Shown: positions 13,331 through 25,777, numbered from the stretch's first letter. The stretch: DNA of 64,000 nucleotides from Glebionis coronaria (GCA_025667525.1 CM046877.1:261179706-261243705); one strand, 5' to 3'. Numbers and translations are program-made. The notes: generated by a model not told the origin, from the letters alone.

Positions 13331-16300
13331 TGTATAGTTAAGTTCGTTTTTCTCAGTTCTTGTCAAATAGAAAGTCCTTACAATATCGGGTTTTTAACTG
13401 TTTTTGGTTGTTAATATTTTTTGGATATTCTATTGCTAATTCAAACAATGCCTTGCAAAAGTGAAAAATAACGTCTACTTATATGTAAAACATAGTGCAA
13501 TTACCAAGTATTATTCAATTAAAATTAAAAATGTAAATTTTACAAACTATAAGGACTGAAAATGTAAATTCTATGAAATGTAAATGCTCAAAATGTAAAG
13601 CTGAAAAGTATGAGGGGTAAAAGTGTAAAAATAGTAAACTAAGAGGACTTGAAATGAAAATTATCCAAACTAATAACCAATTCTCAACAAACTCTAAACT
13701 TTCTAACTGAATATTAACAACTCTGAAAGTATAAGGACTTGATTAAAGCAAACCCTAAAAAGATGCAAGATTAGCCAAAATTTCAACCAGTTTAATACAT
13801 GAAGGACCAAAAAGCAATTTTTGAAAGTTTTTAAATAAAAACGGGCTTAACACTCAAATAAGCTCGTTTGAGCTTATTTCTCAACCAAAATCAACCAAAC
13901 CACTTGCAAAATGCTTAAAATCAGAAATAAGCTAGACTTGTCCAAAGATTTAGACTGAAAGTGACTAAAAAGCTGATAAGAAATTTTCAGTAAGCACAAA
14001 ATAAGCTATAAAGGAATCTAGACTTGCACAACTGAATTTTAGTAATGAAACTGATTAATAAGCTCAAAATATGAACGGGAAATCAAGTCTAATAAGAAAT
14101 CATCAAGTAATAAGCTCAGAATCCAAAATTAAGCAAAATTAGTGCTTATGTTGACCAGCATTGACCAAACTTTTTTCAATAAGCTCAAATTCTCAAAAAT
14201 CAACCATGAGCACTTACTAAATGAATTTATGAAAGAAAATGAACCAGTTTATGAAGAGGATTATGAGCTATGAAAATTCAGTTTACAAGTTACAGTAACT
14301 TGAGTTTGCTCAATGAGCTTAAACTTTGGCTTATTCCCAGCTTAATACCTAATACTGTACAAAATCCTTATAGACTTTAAAACTTCATATATTGACCTAG
14401 AATTGAGAACTGGTTTGGTGGAATTTCATCAAGAAACAAATCAATGGTAAGCAAATCAAATTGACAACTTTTCTGAATAAAACTTGATTGAAAATGACCC
14501 ACACTTTTTAGAATGCCATTTGCCTTTTTGACCAAAGGTTTGACTTAAAAATGACTTAAAACCACTTTTTATCACTAGTTAACTGAAAATGGACCAGAAC
14601 TTGCCAAAAAATCAACACTTGAACATCCAATATAAGCTAATGCCAAACACTCATTTTGCTGATCTTTTTGAAGTTTTTGTGAAGACTAATTGATCAAATG
14701 ATTTAACTGAGACAAGAACTTTAGCAAGCTAAGTTTGGTAACCAAAATGAAGTTTATGAGAACTAGTTTCAAACTATGATCACAACTAGAACACAAAATG
14801 TAAAACAAAGCCAAAGTTACCGTAATAAGCTAAAAACCGGATAAGAACAAAGCTAATAAGCAGATTTATGCTACAAGTAAGCTAACAAACTCTAGAATCA
14901 AATTAAGAACAGGCTAATCAGCTTTTATCATGCAATCAAACAAGATTAACTAGAATTGAGCAGGCATTTGACTGTTAAGAGGAACCAAAAACAAGAAAAT
15001 CAAAACCTTATGCAAAGGCCTCCTTTGGGGAGTAGAGGAGCGCTAAGCTCTCTATTCTAGTGCTAAACACCACCTTAGCACTAGAAATCACTATCACCAA
15101 TCTATCAATCAACAACAATCAACAGGAATCATCATAACTGGCTAAATTCATCAGAAACTGCTATGAACTGAAAATGGATGATCAGAACAGCTACAATCTT
15201 CAATCTAAGTCAATTATGATTAGATTATGATCATAACAAACTTATAACAGCAACAAGATTATCAAGGTAGCAGGAGATGAACAGTAAGTATGTAATAGAG
15301 TTTTGGAGGGAAAAATTGAATTTGAATTTTATTGCATAAGAAAAGTCGTTACAAGGCTGTTAAGTGGTTATAACTACTATAACAGACTCAAGAGTGTGTC
15401 AAACTCTTGAGTTGTTAAGCTAAGGACTAGAAATGAGATGAAACGAAATCTAAGTGTGTGAAATTTTCACACTTTCTACAACAATGAAAATGAAAGCTAA
15501 ACATGCTATTTATAGACTTCAGGGGAAGAGTAGTTGGGGTTGGTGACGTGTTGGAGCCAATCCCAGACTTCCACGTGTCACAAATCTGCATAATTGATTT
15601 TGCTGATGAAGAACTGAATTGGGGTTTTTCATTTGTGTTGATTTCATCTTAATTGGTTATGACCAATGGATTTGTCCTTCAAAAATAAGCAGGTTTGATG
15701 TTTATAACTTTTCTTGAAATCCATTCTAGCTCGAAATCGATCCTAGCAATGTGTTTTGTTGAAGGTGACACGTGTCATGATGTTATTGGATGAAAAGAGT
15801 GCACACGGATCATAATCCAAAAATGGATAAACTGAAGATTGCATGTCACTCTCTCATTGGCTGAAAGCTGGCTAGTGGTTTTAACTGTTGAGATATGGCC
15901 AATAAATGAGAGGCGGCTGTGGTGCAATTAATGCCATGATTTGGCAATCCATGTGCCACGTTTATTGGCTTCTCATTGGCTGAAAGCTTTAGACACGGAT
16001 TCAACTTGTTTAACTTTCCAAAATTGGCAGAATGAACCCCTCAACTTTGGCAGATTGTATTCTTTAGCTAGTAACTTCATTTTAATGGCATTTTTGGTCC
16101 TTCCACTTGCATTCTTGAATACTTTGACCCTTTGACTGAGCTGACTTGAGAGTTGACCAGATTTGACTTTGATCTTGACTTTTATCATATTTACACTTTT
16201 GGTCCTTCTTCTTTGGCAGATTGTCAAGATAGGTCCTTTGTCTTCAAAGTCTTGTCACTTTTGATCCTCTTTTGTCTTTTTCATCAAATTAAGCTTGATT

Positions 16301-16455
16301 TTCCTTTGTTTGCTTGAAAATGTATCCTTCTTACCTATTTGAGCACAAACACAAAACATACCACATAATTCCGCTTTATAGCACAAAGTTTAGGTATTTT
16401 CATTGTGTTTTAGGGTGATTTGTTCATAAATTGATATGAGTTTTTGCTCATATCA
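13331..16455 (-). repeat. Element A 5' LTR (3.1 kb)
   Basis: On the plus strand it starts TGTATAG next to the primer site and ends TCATATCA, giving TG...CA ends on the element's strand. The upstream end is a perfect palindrome, TGATATGAG-CAAAAA-CTCATATCA. It has no coding capacity and is studded with AATAAGCT-like words, a property shared with the LTR of element E. The partner LTR is not in the window, so borders rest on termini, the primer site and the abrupt change to element D at 16456. Confidence 0.7.
15506..15514 (-). promoter_or_regulatory. Element A LTR TATA box
   Basis: The minus strand reads TATAAATAG, about 945 bases into the LTR from its upstream end. This is the best TATA match in the LTR and likely drives the genomic RNA. 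Confidence 0.5.
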
Positions 16456-17410
16456 CCAAGGCATAACTTATTGAAACGGGACACGAATATTGCCGAGTCC
16501 AACAAGGCCCTAACAAGGCATGAGGGCTCCATTTTGTTGTTAAAGATCCAAGATGATGTGAAGAATCATTATTACAAAATCAATATGAAGGATCAAGACA
16601 CACGACGAAAAGCAATTACTCGCATAAAGGTCATGGAGAAATCTATCCGAAAAGACCCTAACAAGGTATGAGGATAAATAGATCCAAGTCCTAAAAGGAG
16701 GCGGATTATTGTACATCAAAATCCCAAATAAAGATTGAAGAAAAATGAAGAACTCGTGGTCCAAGTTTGAAGAATCTCTCAAAAACTTCAAGTGAATAAA
16801 TTCCAATTATGAAGAGAAGACCATTATTTCAAGAACCTCTCTCAAGATTCGAAGTATGAAGTAAATGCCAAATATCGGTCCGAGAAAGGTCTCAAATTGT
16901 GAAACGAGTTATGCCAAGATATGAACTTTATGAGGTTTCGAGAAGCAGTTTTAAAAGATTTTGTCCTTTAGCTAACTATGGATTAGATTGTCCCACTTTA
17001 TTTTCGGCCTAATAAACTATCAAAATAAGTCAACAATGCATCCTAGTGATCATTCAAGACAAAAATAAAATATAAGAGATAAATCGTAGGAATAAGGGGG
17101 GTATAAGTGATTAATTAAACCACATGAGTAAGTGTTAGTTGTGCCAACTTGTAATAACAGTGATCTCGTTTTTAAGCTTGGCATGGGAAACGTGAAACTT
17201 GAGGATGATTAATATTCGTGACAACAAATCCCTAGTGTAAGTCTTAGATTTCTTTACAAGTTTCTCCCTTCAAATATTTTGTAATTTTCTATCTTTTTAT
17301 GTTTCCTTAGTGTCTAGTATTTAATAAAGGCCAAGGTGGGTTAATTATGATGGAGAATGTAAATGTTACTTTGTAACTAATGAATTGCATGAGGGCATTG
17401 CAATGGTCAA
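16456..17410 (+). other. Element D 3' untranslated region
   Basis: Alignable by eye to element B about 25,800-26,750 (reverse complement). A short frame at 16444-16671 matches one at 26546-26737 in B, but both are short and broken, and a real product is doubtful. Confidence 0.55.
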
Positions 17411-17422
17411 ATGTAGGGGATT
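17411..17422 (+). other. Element D polypurine tract
   Basis: ATGTAGGGGATT immediately precedes the LTR and equals the GTAGGGGATT tract before the 3' LTR of element B. It primes plus-strand DNA synthesis. Confidence 0.65.
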
Positions 17423-17868
17423 TAATAAATGTGATAACACTTATCCTTTTACCACTTAAAACAATTAAAAACGAGACCAAAACGTGTATTTAATGTCGTA
17501 AAAGTCGGAATTATCCGTGGTTTGTATTTTTATTGTGTTTTAGGGCCAAAATATGAAAAAGGAAGAAAACACGGGTTTTCACGGGATTTTATAGAAGAAA
17601 AAGACAAAAGACGAAGTCAAAAGATCAAGAGTGCAAAAGAACGGAAGTCAAAGGCCTACTCTGAAGATTTATCGAAGAAAAAGACTGAAGACGGGAATTT
17701 TACGAAGTTGAAGAACCAAGTCTGCTAAAAGAAGAAAATTAGAAGACGAGTTCATTTTATCCATCGACAAATCCCGAGACAAAGTCGAGAACGTCAAATT
17801 TTATTTAAAAGACGAGAAGAAAAAGAAAAATAAAGAAGAAAGCTTATCACCAACCACCTCTCTTCTCC

Positions 17869-17876
17869 TATAAATA
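17869..17876 (+). promoter_or_regulatory. Element D LTR TATA box
   Basis: TATAAATA in the context CTCCTATAAATAGAAGACC, about 450 bases into the LTR, matching the position of the TATA box in the B LTR (about 445-450 bases in). Confidence 0.6.
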
Positions 17877-18449
17877 GAAGACCTCATATTCCATTTGAGG
17901 AGTTAGTTCATTTTTAGTTTTCCAATATAGGTAGGTGTTTTTACTTTCTCTTTCTAGATTTTCTTTAAAGTTTTAAGCTTTTCACTTTAATCTTGTTCTT
18001 GAATCTTTAATCTTCAATTTTAAATTCAAATTTTTTATAATCATTCTCATTCTTCTCTTCTTGTTTTAGATCTATGTTTTGGTTTGTTTAATCTTGAAGT
18101 TAGTTTAATCTTTATGTTTATTTGATTAAAGTGTTCATCTTTTTGTTCTTATCATTTTTATACGATTGACGGGTTTAGCATATTGTGATTTTTGTTTATT
18201 CCGCGTTTAGCTTATTTTCAATTAAGTGTTTTTAAAAGTTTAATCTTTTTAAAGTTGATTTTGCAAATTTTGCTTATTTAGTGTTTTGGGAGTTTTTAAT
18301 TCGTGGCTTATTTACTTCTTCTTAATATTGATTTGGTTAAGTTTTCGGTAAGTTCTTATTAGAAATTTGCTTATATTTGGTTTTTGCTTATTTACCTATT
18401 TCCCGAGCAACTTACTGCTTTCCATCGCAAGAACTCGAGGGTTTTAAGT

Positions 18450-18690
18450 ATTCCGATCGAGTATCGTGATCGCATAATCCTTAGGGTTTCTACTTGCGAT
18501 AAGATACTGCGATCACAATTTACGATCACAAGTTGCGATCCAACTGCGATTACAAGTTGCGATCCAACATTGTGATCGAGAGTTTCGATCGAGAGTTGCG
18601 ATCGAGAGTTGTGATCGAGAGTTGTGATCGAGAGTTGTGATCGCTAGTTGCGATCACCAGTTACGATCGTACATTGCGATCTGATCGCAA
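18450..18690 (+). repeat. GAGTTG(C/T)GATC tandem repeats in D LTR
   Basis: About fifteen imperfect copies of an 11-13 base unit built on AGTTGCGATCGAG. It lies roughly 1.0-1.27 kb into the LTR. The LTR of element B has a different tandem repeat in the corresponding part. Confidence 0.85.
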
Positions 18691-18982
18691 TCCTTTGTTT
18701 ATTTTACTTAGTTGTTTTTAAGAGTTTATGTCTTTCCCGCCATTTTTGTCTAGTTTAATTTGAAATTCTCTTTTCTTATTTTATTTTTAAATTTACTTTT
18801 TATTAAGTTTTAAATTTTTTTAATCTCTTTATATTTTTCATTTGTCTTCATTCATTTTAGTTTAGAATAAATGATCAAAAGCTCCCCCTTTTAGTTACCA
18901 AAAACAATAAGTCCACCCAAAACCGTGATCAATTCGAGTTGAATCGAGAACGAACTACACACGAAACACATAAAATCTCTCA

Positions 18983-21591
18983 CCTTTTTTTCTAAAATTT
19001 TAAATGCTAATTAAAGCCCTAAAAATCAAATTAATTAATAAAAAGACCAAATTAAGATTTTTCACTTTGTAAACCTCAAAAATATTTTAATTAAGCTCAA
19101 AAGTTTTTTTCCAAAATTTATAAAACTATTTAAAATGAATTAGACGTAAAAATTAAATATTAAAATAATATAAAGAATTCAAAATTTATAAAAAATTCTA
19201 AAAAGTTGAAAAATAACTTATTTTAACCTAACAAAACAAAAAATTAAAGTGAAATTACATAAATACCCCTAATGGGCCTCCAAATGGGCCAAAATAGTAA
19301 AAAGATTACTAAATGGGCTTTTTTAGGCCCAATAAGAAAAATGTTCACCAAATGAGCCCAAAACTTCCAGTCTAACTTAAAGTTTGATTTTAAACAAAAA
19401 AACTCTAAAGGCCCAAAAGCTGAAAATGAGCTTATCACAGCTTAATAGAAATCAACTTATTCTTAATGGGCTTTTTGGCCCATTAAGCCATAAGCTAATG
19501 CCATAAGCTGAAATTTCACACACATCCTTCTTTTAAGCTTATAAAGCAGTTTGTAAAAAGAAACTTTGAAAAAGCTTAAGAAATAAGACTGAAATAAACT
19601 AAATCTCTCTACACAAAACGACAAAATAGTCTTTTCGAGTTTTAGACCACTTCAAGAGTTGATTTAAGTTGCAAAAGGTTTCAAATGATCTAATTAAGCT
19701 AAATCAACAAAAAGATTTTCAATAATTCCACTCAATAAGCTGGAATTAAGAATAAGCTGTTTGGAAAAAGTCAATCAAGTTCATTTTCTAGTCAAACATA
19801 AAAGTCAAAGGCCCAAAAGCTCCAGATCAAGTAAATGGGTCAAATACGGAAGATTGATTACAAAATCTAAGTTGTTGCACGTTTGAATAAGCTAAAATGG
19901 CTTAATAATAAGCTGTTGACCAATTTGCACTATTAGTGGTAAGTGTCAGTGGGAAAGGAGTTCACACTAATGACTAGATGATTGTTGATTTTTGTGAGTT
20001 TTACTTGGAGTTTTTGGACAATAAGGGCACCCCCACAACCAGTGGGTTGTAGGGAGTCAAGAACAAGCAAACAAACACAAATCCAACAGGCCAAATGATA
20101 CAGTTTAATCAATCAATGCTCCGACATGGAAAAATCTAGGTCTGGTGATATTCAGCAATGTTTAAGGAAGAATAAGCTAACCACAGTTCACCAAATGCAT
20201 ACAATAGCAATAGCAGACTTAATAACACACAAATAAAATTGTTTCATGCATGATTTCTAAGATTTGAACTAGTTTATACCCTAAGTGACTTAACTGATTT
20301 TACTGATGAACATAAAGAACCTTTTTGCTGAACTACTTGACCATAAATCCAATTTCAAATCCCTAAATCTATTACTCAGGTTGCACAAACTTTGTTTTTC
20401 CACTTGTTAGACCTAGTTAAGCAAGCAATCTAGGTGTTCAGAAATTTTCAGTTCAAAACAACCAATAACAAACTTGTTAAGCCAAGATTCAGATTAGAGT
20501 GTTTGAGTTCACAAATTATGCAGGTTTTGGAATCTAACCACACCAATAACATATACAAACACAAACATACCCTTAGCACCTACTCAAACTATAAAAACAC
20601 TAGGACAATATGCAATCCCAAACACCACTTTAAAATTTTAAATCAAAATTTAACAAACCAAAAACGTTTTTGAGACTTCACCAAACTTAAACATGCATTA
20701 TAACAGTAACATCAAGCACTTAGAACAAGATTCAAGGCATAAGAACACAACATTCAGCAGCATACACCCAAATCACTTAGCACCAAGATTTTTGACAAAT
20801 TTTTGGAACAGAAAATGCAAACCTCAGGGACAGACATCAATACCCCCGTATGTTTGAGCTTAAGTGATAGCAAGAACGATCACTAGCTTCCAATAAACAC
20901 CCCTGCTAAGATGAACAAGGTCAAGAACAAGCAACTTATATAAAAAATGAAAATGAAACAGATTTTCTCCAAATTTGTATCCCACAACTTGAATCCTACC
21001 AAACCTGAGGTCTCACTTCACCTTGATAAGTTGTTATCTGGGTGATATGATCAATCTAAGATCCAAAAGCTTCAAGTGTTGAACATGAAACTTGGAAAAA
21101 TCACAGATTTTGAAAACTTTTGAACAAACTTGCATAAACTTAAAAACCAAACTTTTGGAACCTCAATTCAACAAACTTAGAACATTAACAACAAGTAAAT
21201 AAAGGTGGCACTTGGAATTCGTCAACAACATCAAACAATTTTTTCATTCACTTGAAACAAAGGATTTACCGATTTGTGACTAAAGGAAAACCAAGAACAA
21301 AACGATAAACCCTAAGGCCTTTATATAGGCTTACAAATGACTAAGAAGCTGAATAAAAACTATAACCCTAATGCTTGAAGTTCCAATAATGTCCTTTGAA
21401 GATTCGCATATACTTGGTTTAATTTGTAGTTGGAGCTGATACATGTGACGAATTCTTGTTGTGTAGTGATCCTAGACGTCCAAGTGAGCTTAGGAATGAA
21501 GCATGCGTTTGGGCCGTTGATTTCTCTGTCAATTCGTGTCTTCTTCCCTAAAGTGTAGCAGGGGAGTCCTCATGTGACAAAGTGAGTATTG
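18983..21591 (-). repeat. Element E LTR, left part
   Basis: Noncoding AT-rich sequence with many AATAAGCT-like words, as in the LTR of element A, and a TATA box (minus TATATAAAG, 21319-21327). The LTR appears to resume at 44141 beyond copia element C and to end at 44979. The left border is not defined: D's LTR abuts it, probably because D inserted into it. Continuity across C is inferred, as no target duplication joins the two parts. Confidence 0.45.
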
Positions 21592-22115
21592 TGTTGATCC
21601 CAAACTCAGATCTTAAACCTTTATAGCTTGTTTAAGGGTTGTGATAGAAAGAATAAAATCAATCTAACACTAGAGAAACTTTGCAACACAAAGTAACTAA
21701 AAAAGATGCGGAATGTAGTGTTTAGCACAAGAACAAATGATTAAAGCAAACGTTAAACTTTAATATATCAAAGATATACGAATACCCAATACTGGTATTA
21801 GGGTTACAAAAACCTTAAAGTATGAAATGAAAGACAATAGAGAAAGACACACATTGCATGATGACCTAGTGAGTCCTTTTATAGCACAAGGACTCACGTA
21901 CAAGATTACTACTAACAAACTTGGGAAGTATCTCGGAGTAGTAACAGAAACGCGTAATAATCTATTCCAAGTTTATCTCTAGCGGCAGGGTCTTTGACTT
22001 CAGCAGGGGAACCAATCCCCCTGCCTTTGTTATTTAGCAGGGGGAACTTACTCTAGCAGGGGAACCATTGACCAACTAGCAGGGGTAACTAATGTACTTA
22101 TATTTATTCCCAACA
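21592..22115 (-). repeat. Element C 3' LTR
   Basis: On the element's strand it begins TGTTGGGAATAAAT and ends GGGATCAACA. It matches the 43618-44140 copy. The first 130 bases on its strand hold several CCCCTGCT words, the motif that recurs throughout element C. Confidence 0.9.
21869..21897 (-). promoter_or_regulatory. Element C LTR TATA box inside a 10-bp inverted repeat
   Basis: GTGAGTCCTT and AAGGACTCAC are perfect 10-base arms flanking TTATAGCAC, so the minus-strand TATAAAAGG lies in the loop and arm junction. The same structure is kept at 43894-43922 in the other LTR. Confidence 0.65.
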
Positions 22116-22126
22116 ATCCTCCCCTA
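22116..22126 (-). other. Element C polypurine tract
   Basis: Minus strand TAGGGGAGGAT directly before TGTTGGG of the LTR, identical to the tract of element F (58959-58969). Confidence 0.85.
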
Positions 22127-22183
22127 AACTTGTGCTTTCTCCTAAACACACGTTTCTAAATAAATGCTAGCTGATGAGGGTGC

Positions 22184-24070
22184 TTACAAAGTTCTTGGCC
22201 AAAGCTGACTATGCATCATCCTTACCAGATCATAAGCAACGGGTGCTTTAGCATCTACAATCAAGTCAGCCTGTGCTAATTTCTTCAAGGTCTCCTGGTT
22301 GAAAGGATAGTAACGATGATTGACCAAGTAAACCCTTACCCCTTCCATCACTATCTCATAGACCCCAGAATTCGTAAACAACTTCCAATACAACAGATTT
22401 CCTCCATTTACTGCATCAAATAAGGGATCAAACAATTCATGCTCATACATCCTATGCATGCACTCCCAGATCACCCAATCCTTTTCTACACCATCCATAG
22501 TAGGAGGCTTTGCAGCAAAGGTCTTCTTCAAAATCTTCCACAGATCTTCTAAGTCCTCACTATCCAAGGTTTGAAAGATGACATCTAGGCTTAGAAATGT
22601 CTGTGATGTATTGTCAGCTCTTGTAAGCTTCCACCAAGTCCTTCCCCTGTGTTCTTAAACAGCATATTCTACTATAGCAAATTTCTTCCCAAGCTCACTG
22701 GGTGAGACTTCATCATTTTCCTACACAATTAGATGTTTATCAATTTCTTCATTTAAAGGACGTTGAGACTCCTTAGTAACTATGCCAACTTTTTCCATCC
22801 TCTTGAGTCTTTTGGCTGTCCTTTGTGCATTGAGTACAGATCTCTCAATTGCTGGAAGACTTGCACCTTCTTGATGTGATACCCCTGCTTGTGATGATGC
22901 ACCTGCTTGGGATGATACATCTGCTTGTGTAGTTTCCAATGTTAATCCTTCAGCCTTTCTTTTTCTGGATTCCCTAGCTTTTTGTAGTACTTCATTTTGC
23001 CTCTTGAGATACTCAGCTTCCTAGGAGAGTTGATAGTCATGAAGTCTTCCACATTTAATTCTCTTAAAACTTGTCTGACTGCCTTCTCAATATCCCCAAA
23101 AGTCATGTCTATGAAATCACCATCCTTCCACTTCTTATGTCTTTCGAGAAAAACTTTGTAGTGTGTCAGCCTCCCCTTCTCAGACTTCAAATATTTTTCT
23201 TTCTGAATTTGATTTTCCCTCCTTTCCAGATATTCATTTTGATACTTGTAAACAAGACAAATCAATTCATACCTGTCTTCCAAAGGAGCATTCACCAACT
23301 CCTTTTCCCATTGGTTTAGAAACTCTTGAACATGAGGCAACATGTCATCTAAATCTCTATGCATCATTTCAATCTGCTTAAGCATCTCTCTGGGCCTCAT
23401 CTTTTGCATTCTCTGATCCAGCATATCAATCTCCTCTAGTTGCATTCTCAGAGCAACCTGTTCATCATATTCTTCTTGAGCCCTTTGCTGTTCAGGAGTT
23501 CTATGCTTGTACTTTTTCTTCTTGGGTTGTTCATCCATGATCCCTTTTCCCTTGTCTTTTGGATCCACTGCTGGTGCTGATTTGGCTTTAGGTGCAGGTT
23601 CTCTAATTATGATCCCCTTCTGAGCTGGTTGCCTTTTCTTCCTAACAAATGTTTGAGTGATAGGCTTAGCAGGGGAAAGACTTACAGCAGTGGGATCTGT
23701 TACAGCAGGGGAAATTTTTGTAGCGGGGGCTTCTTCTTGATTGCCCAAAGTTAGCAATGTTTGAGCAATCTCTTTTGTTGCACTCCCCTTGTCACTTCCT
23801 TTCTCAACACTTCCTTTCTCAGTCCCTTTCTCAGCACTTGCTATCTTTCCTTGTTCTAAACCCTGACCACTAGGATATTCATACCACTGAGTAGATTCTT
23901 CTGTATTAGGAACTTCCACCCCTTTGGAAGCATCCTCATCTGTAGATATGATAAGCTTGGGCTTTCTCCTCCCCTCAAGTGTAGCAAGTCTGGTTTCCAA
24001 ATTATTGATAACCAGACCTTGCTTTTTGACAGTTTGTACAAGTTGTGCATTCTGCTTTTTCAAGCTCATG
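22184..24070 (-). pseudogene. Element C third ORF, 3' part
   Basis: The C-terminal portion of the third-ORF protein in three open blocks (24069-22942, 22939-22721, 22567-22184) separated by stops and a frameshift. The first block begins at a coiled-coil (MSLKKQNAQLVQTVKKQGL) corresponding to the RLQKQNADLVQ coiled-coil of the F protein. It has repeated SPAK-type peptides encoded by the TCCCCTGCT motif, a basic stretch (PKKKKYKHRTPEQQR) that could be a nuclear signal, and a C-terminal region rich in charged helices. The 5' half lies beyond element B at 35260-36335. Function is unknown. Confidence 0.8.
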
Positions 24071-24075
24071 CATAT
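24071..24075. other. Target-site duplication of element B, left copy
   Basis: CATAT here and CATAT at 35255-35259 flank element B exactly. Removing B and one copy rejoins the third ORF of C. Confidence 0.9.
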
Positions 24076-24369
24076 TGATTCAAACTATTTTTTTATGGGT
24101 TCTAATTATGTCTCTCAGTATCCTCTCGAATTGATCTCAGCCTTAAGTGGAATGATTGTTCTTGGTTGCTAAAAAGGGGGTTTAGTTATCTAGTCTACTA
24201 AAAAGTTTAAATGTACTAAAATGAAAACTTATATCAAAGACAATTAATTTAATGACAATTAATAAAAACTTGAATTAAAATTAAAAACTTGAATTAAAGT
24301 TAAAATTAAGATTAAAATTAAACTAAAGAAACAGTAGAAACAGTAATACAGTAACTCTTAAAAATAAAG

Positions 24370-24895
24370 AAAATTGATTCGGAAGTTTAACCTTGATTCG
24401 GAACTTTTCACCCGGAACTTTTCACTCGGAACACCTTGATTCGGAACTTTAATCGGAAGTTTATTCGGAAGTTTGTTCGGAAGTTTGGTTCATCCGGAAC
24501 TTTATACTCATTCGAAACTTTTGACTCGTCCGGAACTTTGGTTCATTCGGAAGATTAGGTTCATCCGGAACTTTCAGTTCGTTCGGAACTTTATACTGAT
24601 TCGGAACTTTTAAACTAAACTCATTCGGAACTTTTTAAGGACACATTCATTCGGAACTTTTTAAGGACACATTCATTCGGAACTTTAGATTGACTCGGAA
24701 CTTTTGAAAAAGAAATTCATTCGGAACTTTTTTGGAAAATAGATTCATCCGGAACTTCTTAGTTCATTCGGAAGATGATGCTCATCCGGAACTTCTTAGT
24801 TCATTCGGAAGATGATGCTCATCCGGAACTTTTAGGTTCACTCGGAACTTTTGTGTTCATCCGGAAGTTTCTTGTTCATCCGGAAGTCTGGAAAC
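24370..24895 (-). repeat. CATTCGGAACTTT tandem repeats in B LTR (left)
   Basis: About thirty imperfect copies of a unit built on (C)ATTCGGAACTTT or CATCCGGAAGTTT, spaced by 0-15 bases. The corresponding block in the right LTR is about 33,878-34,372. The left copy has one extra 26-base unit near 24,650. Confidence 0.9.
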
Positions 24896-25324
24896 ACATA
24901 AACAGTAACAATACCCGAAGAACAAGGAAAATCGATTTTAATCCAAAAATCACCAAGTTTTTCACCAAAAACTTAAATAAACTAATCACTAAGCATCTAC
25001 TAACCATAAACTACAAATCCCATCAACAAAAACACAAATCCCAACAACTTTTGAAGATCAAAACTCAATAAAATAAGAACTTAAGAACTTGAAGATAAAG
25101 ATGATGATTAACAAGATGAAATGGAAAGATTAAACAAGACTTTGTATTGATGATTGATGTTTTAACAATAACAAAACAAAGATTAAAAATTACAAGATTG
25201 AAAATCAAAGATCAAAATCACCAAACACCTTAATGGTGTTGGTGATGGTACGAATTAAAGGGAGAAAAAAAGGAAGAAAGAAAAAAACTAGAAACTAACT
25301 CCTGGAAAGTGTGAGGGGATGGGC

Positions 25325-25332
25325 TTTATATA
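25325..25332 (-). promoter_or_regulatory. Element B LTR TATA box
   Basis: Minus strand TATATAAA in GGATATATAAAGCCC, about 445 bases into the LTR. The right-LTR counterpart is at 34802-34809. Confidence 0.6.
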
Positions 25333-25777
25333 TCCTTGTCCTTTGGTTGGTGAGTGGGCTTTCTCTCGTTCTTCTTGTCTTTTCGTCTTTTCAGAAAAGT
25401 TGACGTTTTCGATTTTGATTCGGGATTTGTCGTCGATTAAATTCAACTCGTCTTTTAATTTCTTCGTTTAGTAGACTTGAGTTTCTTCGACTTATGTAAA
25501 TCTACCATCTTTGGTCCTCTTCTTCGATAAATCTTCGAATTGGCCCAGTGACTTCAAATCTTTTGCATCTCTTGGACAATAGACTTTATCTTGAGTCCTT
25601 TTCTTTAGTAAAACCCGTGCAATCCCATGTTTTCTTCAATATTCATCCGGTTGGCTCTGAAAATACAATAAACACAAAAACCACACATAATTCCAAACAA
25701 ATGATATTAAATACGTGTTTTGGTCTCGTTTTAGCCAGAATTAAGTGGTAAAAGGATGGGTGTTTACACTCCTATCA

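Larger units (their letters stand above)
16456..18982 (+). mobile_element. Element D: Athila-like retrotransposon, 3' end only
   Basis: From 16456 the sequence matches, in opposite orientation, the 3' internal region of element B (CAAGGCATAACTTAT; ALTRHE..ILLLKIQ in one frame; AACGAGATC-type text). It then continues through a polypurine tract into an LTR related to that of B. Its upstream part was separated by insertion of element A and lies outside the window. Confidence 0.7.
17423..18982 (+). repeat. Element D 3' LTR
   Basis: Starts TAATAAATGTGATAACAC, where element B has TGATAGGAGTGTAAACAC, so the canonical TG appears mutated to TA by a G-to-A change. Homology to the B LTR continues (CCTTTTACCACTTAA; GAGACCAAAACGTGTATTTAAT) and returns near the other end (AGTTACCAAAAACAAT, ATCAATTCGAG). 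The right border at CTCTCA (18982) is approximate; CACA at 18970 is an alternative. Confidence 0.65.
24076..25777 (-). repeat. Element B 3' LTR
   Basis: The plus strand starts TGATTCAAAC and ends CTCCTATCA. It matches 33579-35254 throughout. It contains a TCGGAACTTT tandem-repeat block and a TATA box. Confidence 0.93.

Noticed and set aside
24370..24895. CRISPR-like array of short repeats
   Set aside because: Units are imperfect, variably spaced and lie in a plant LTR; there are no unique equal-length spacers or cas genes.
24775..25071. A 98-residue frame identical to one at 34252-34548
   Set aside because: Both lie in the repeat block of the B LTR; identity comes from the LTR pair, not from coding constraint.
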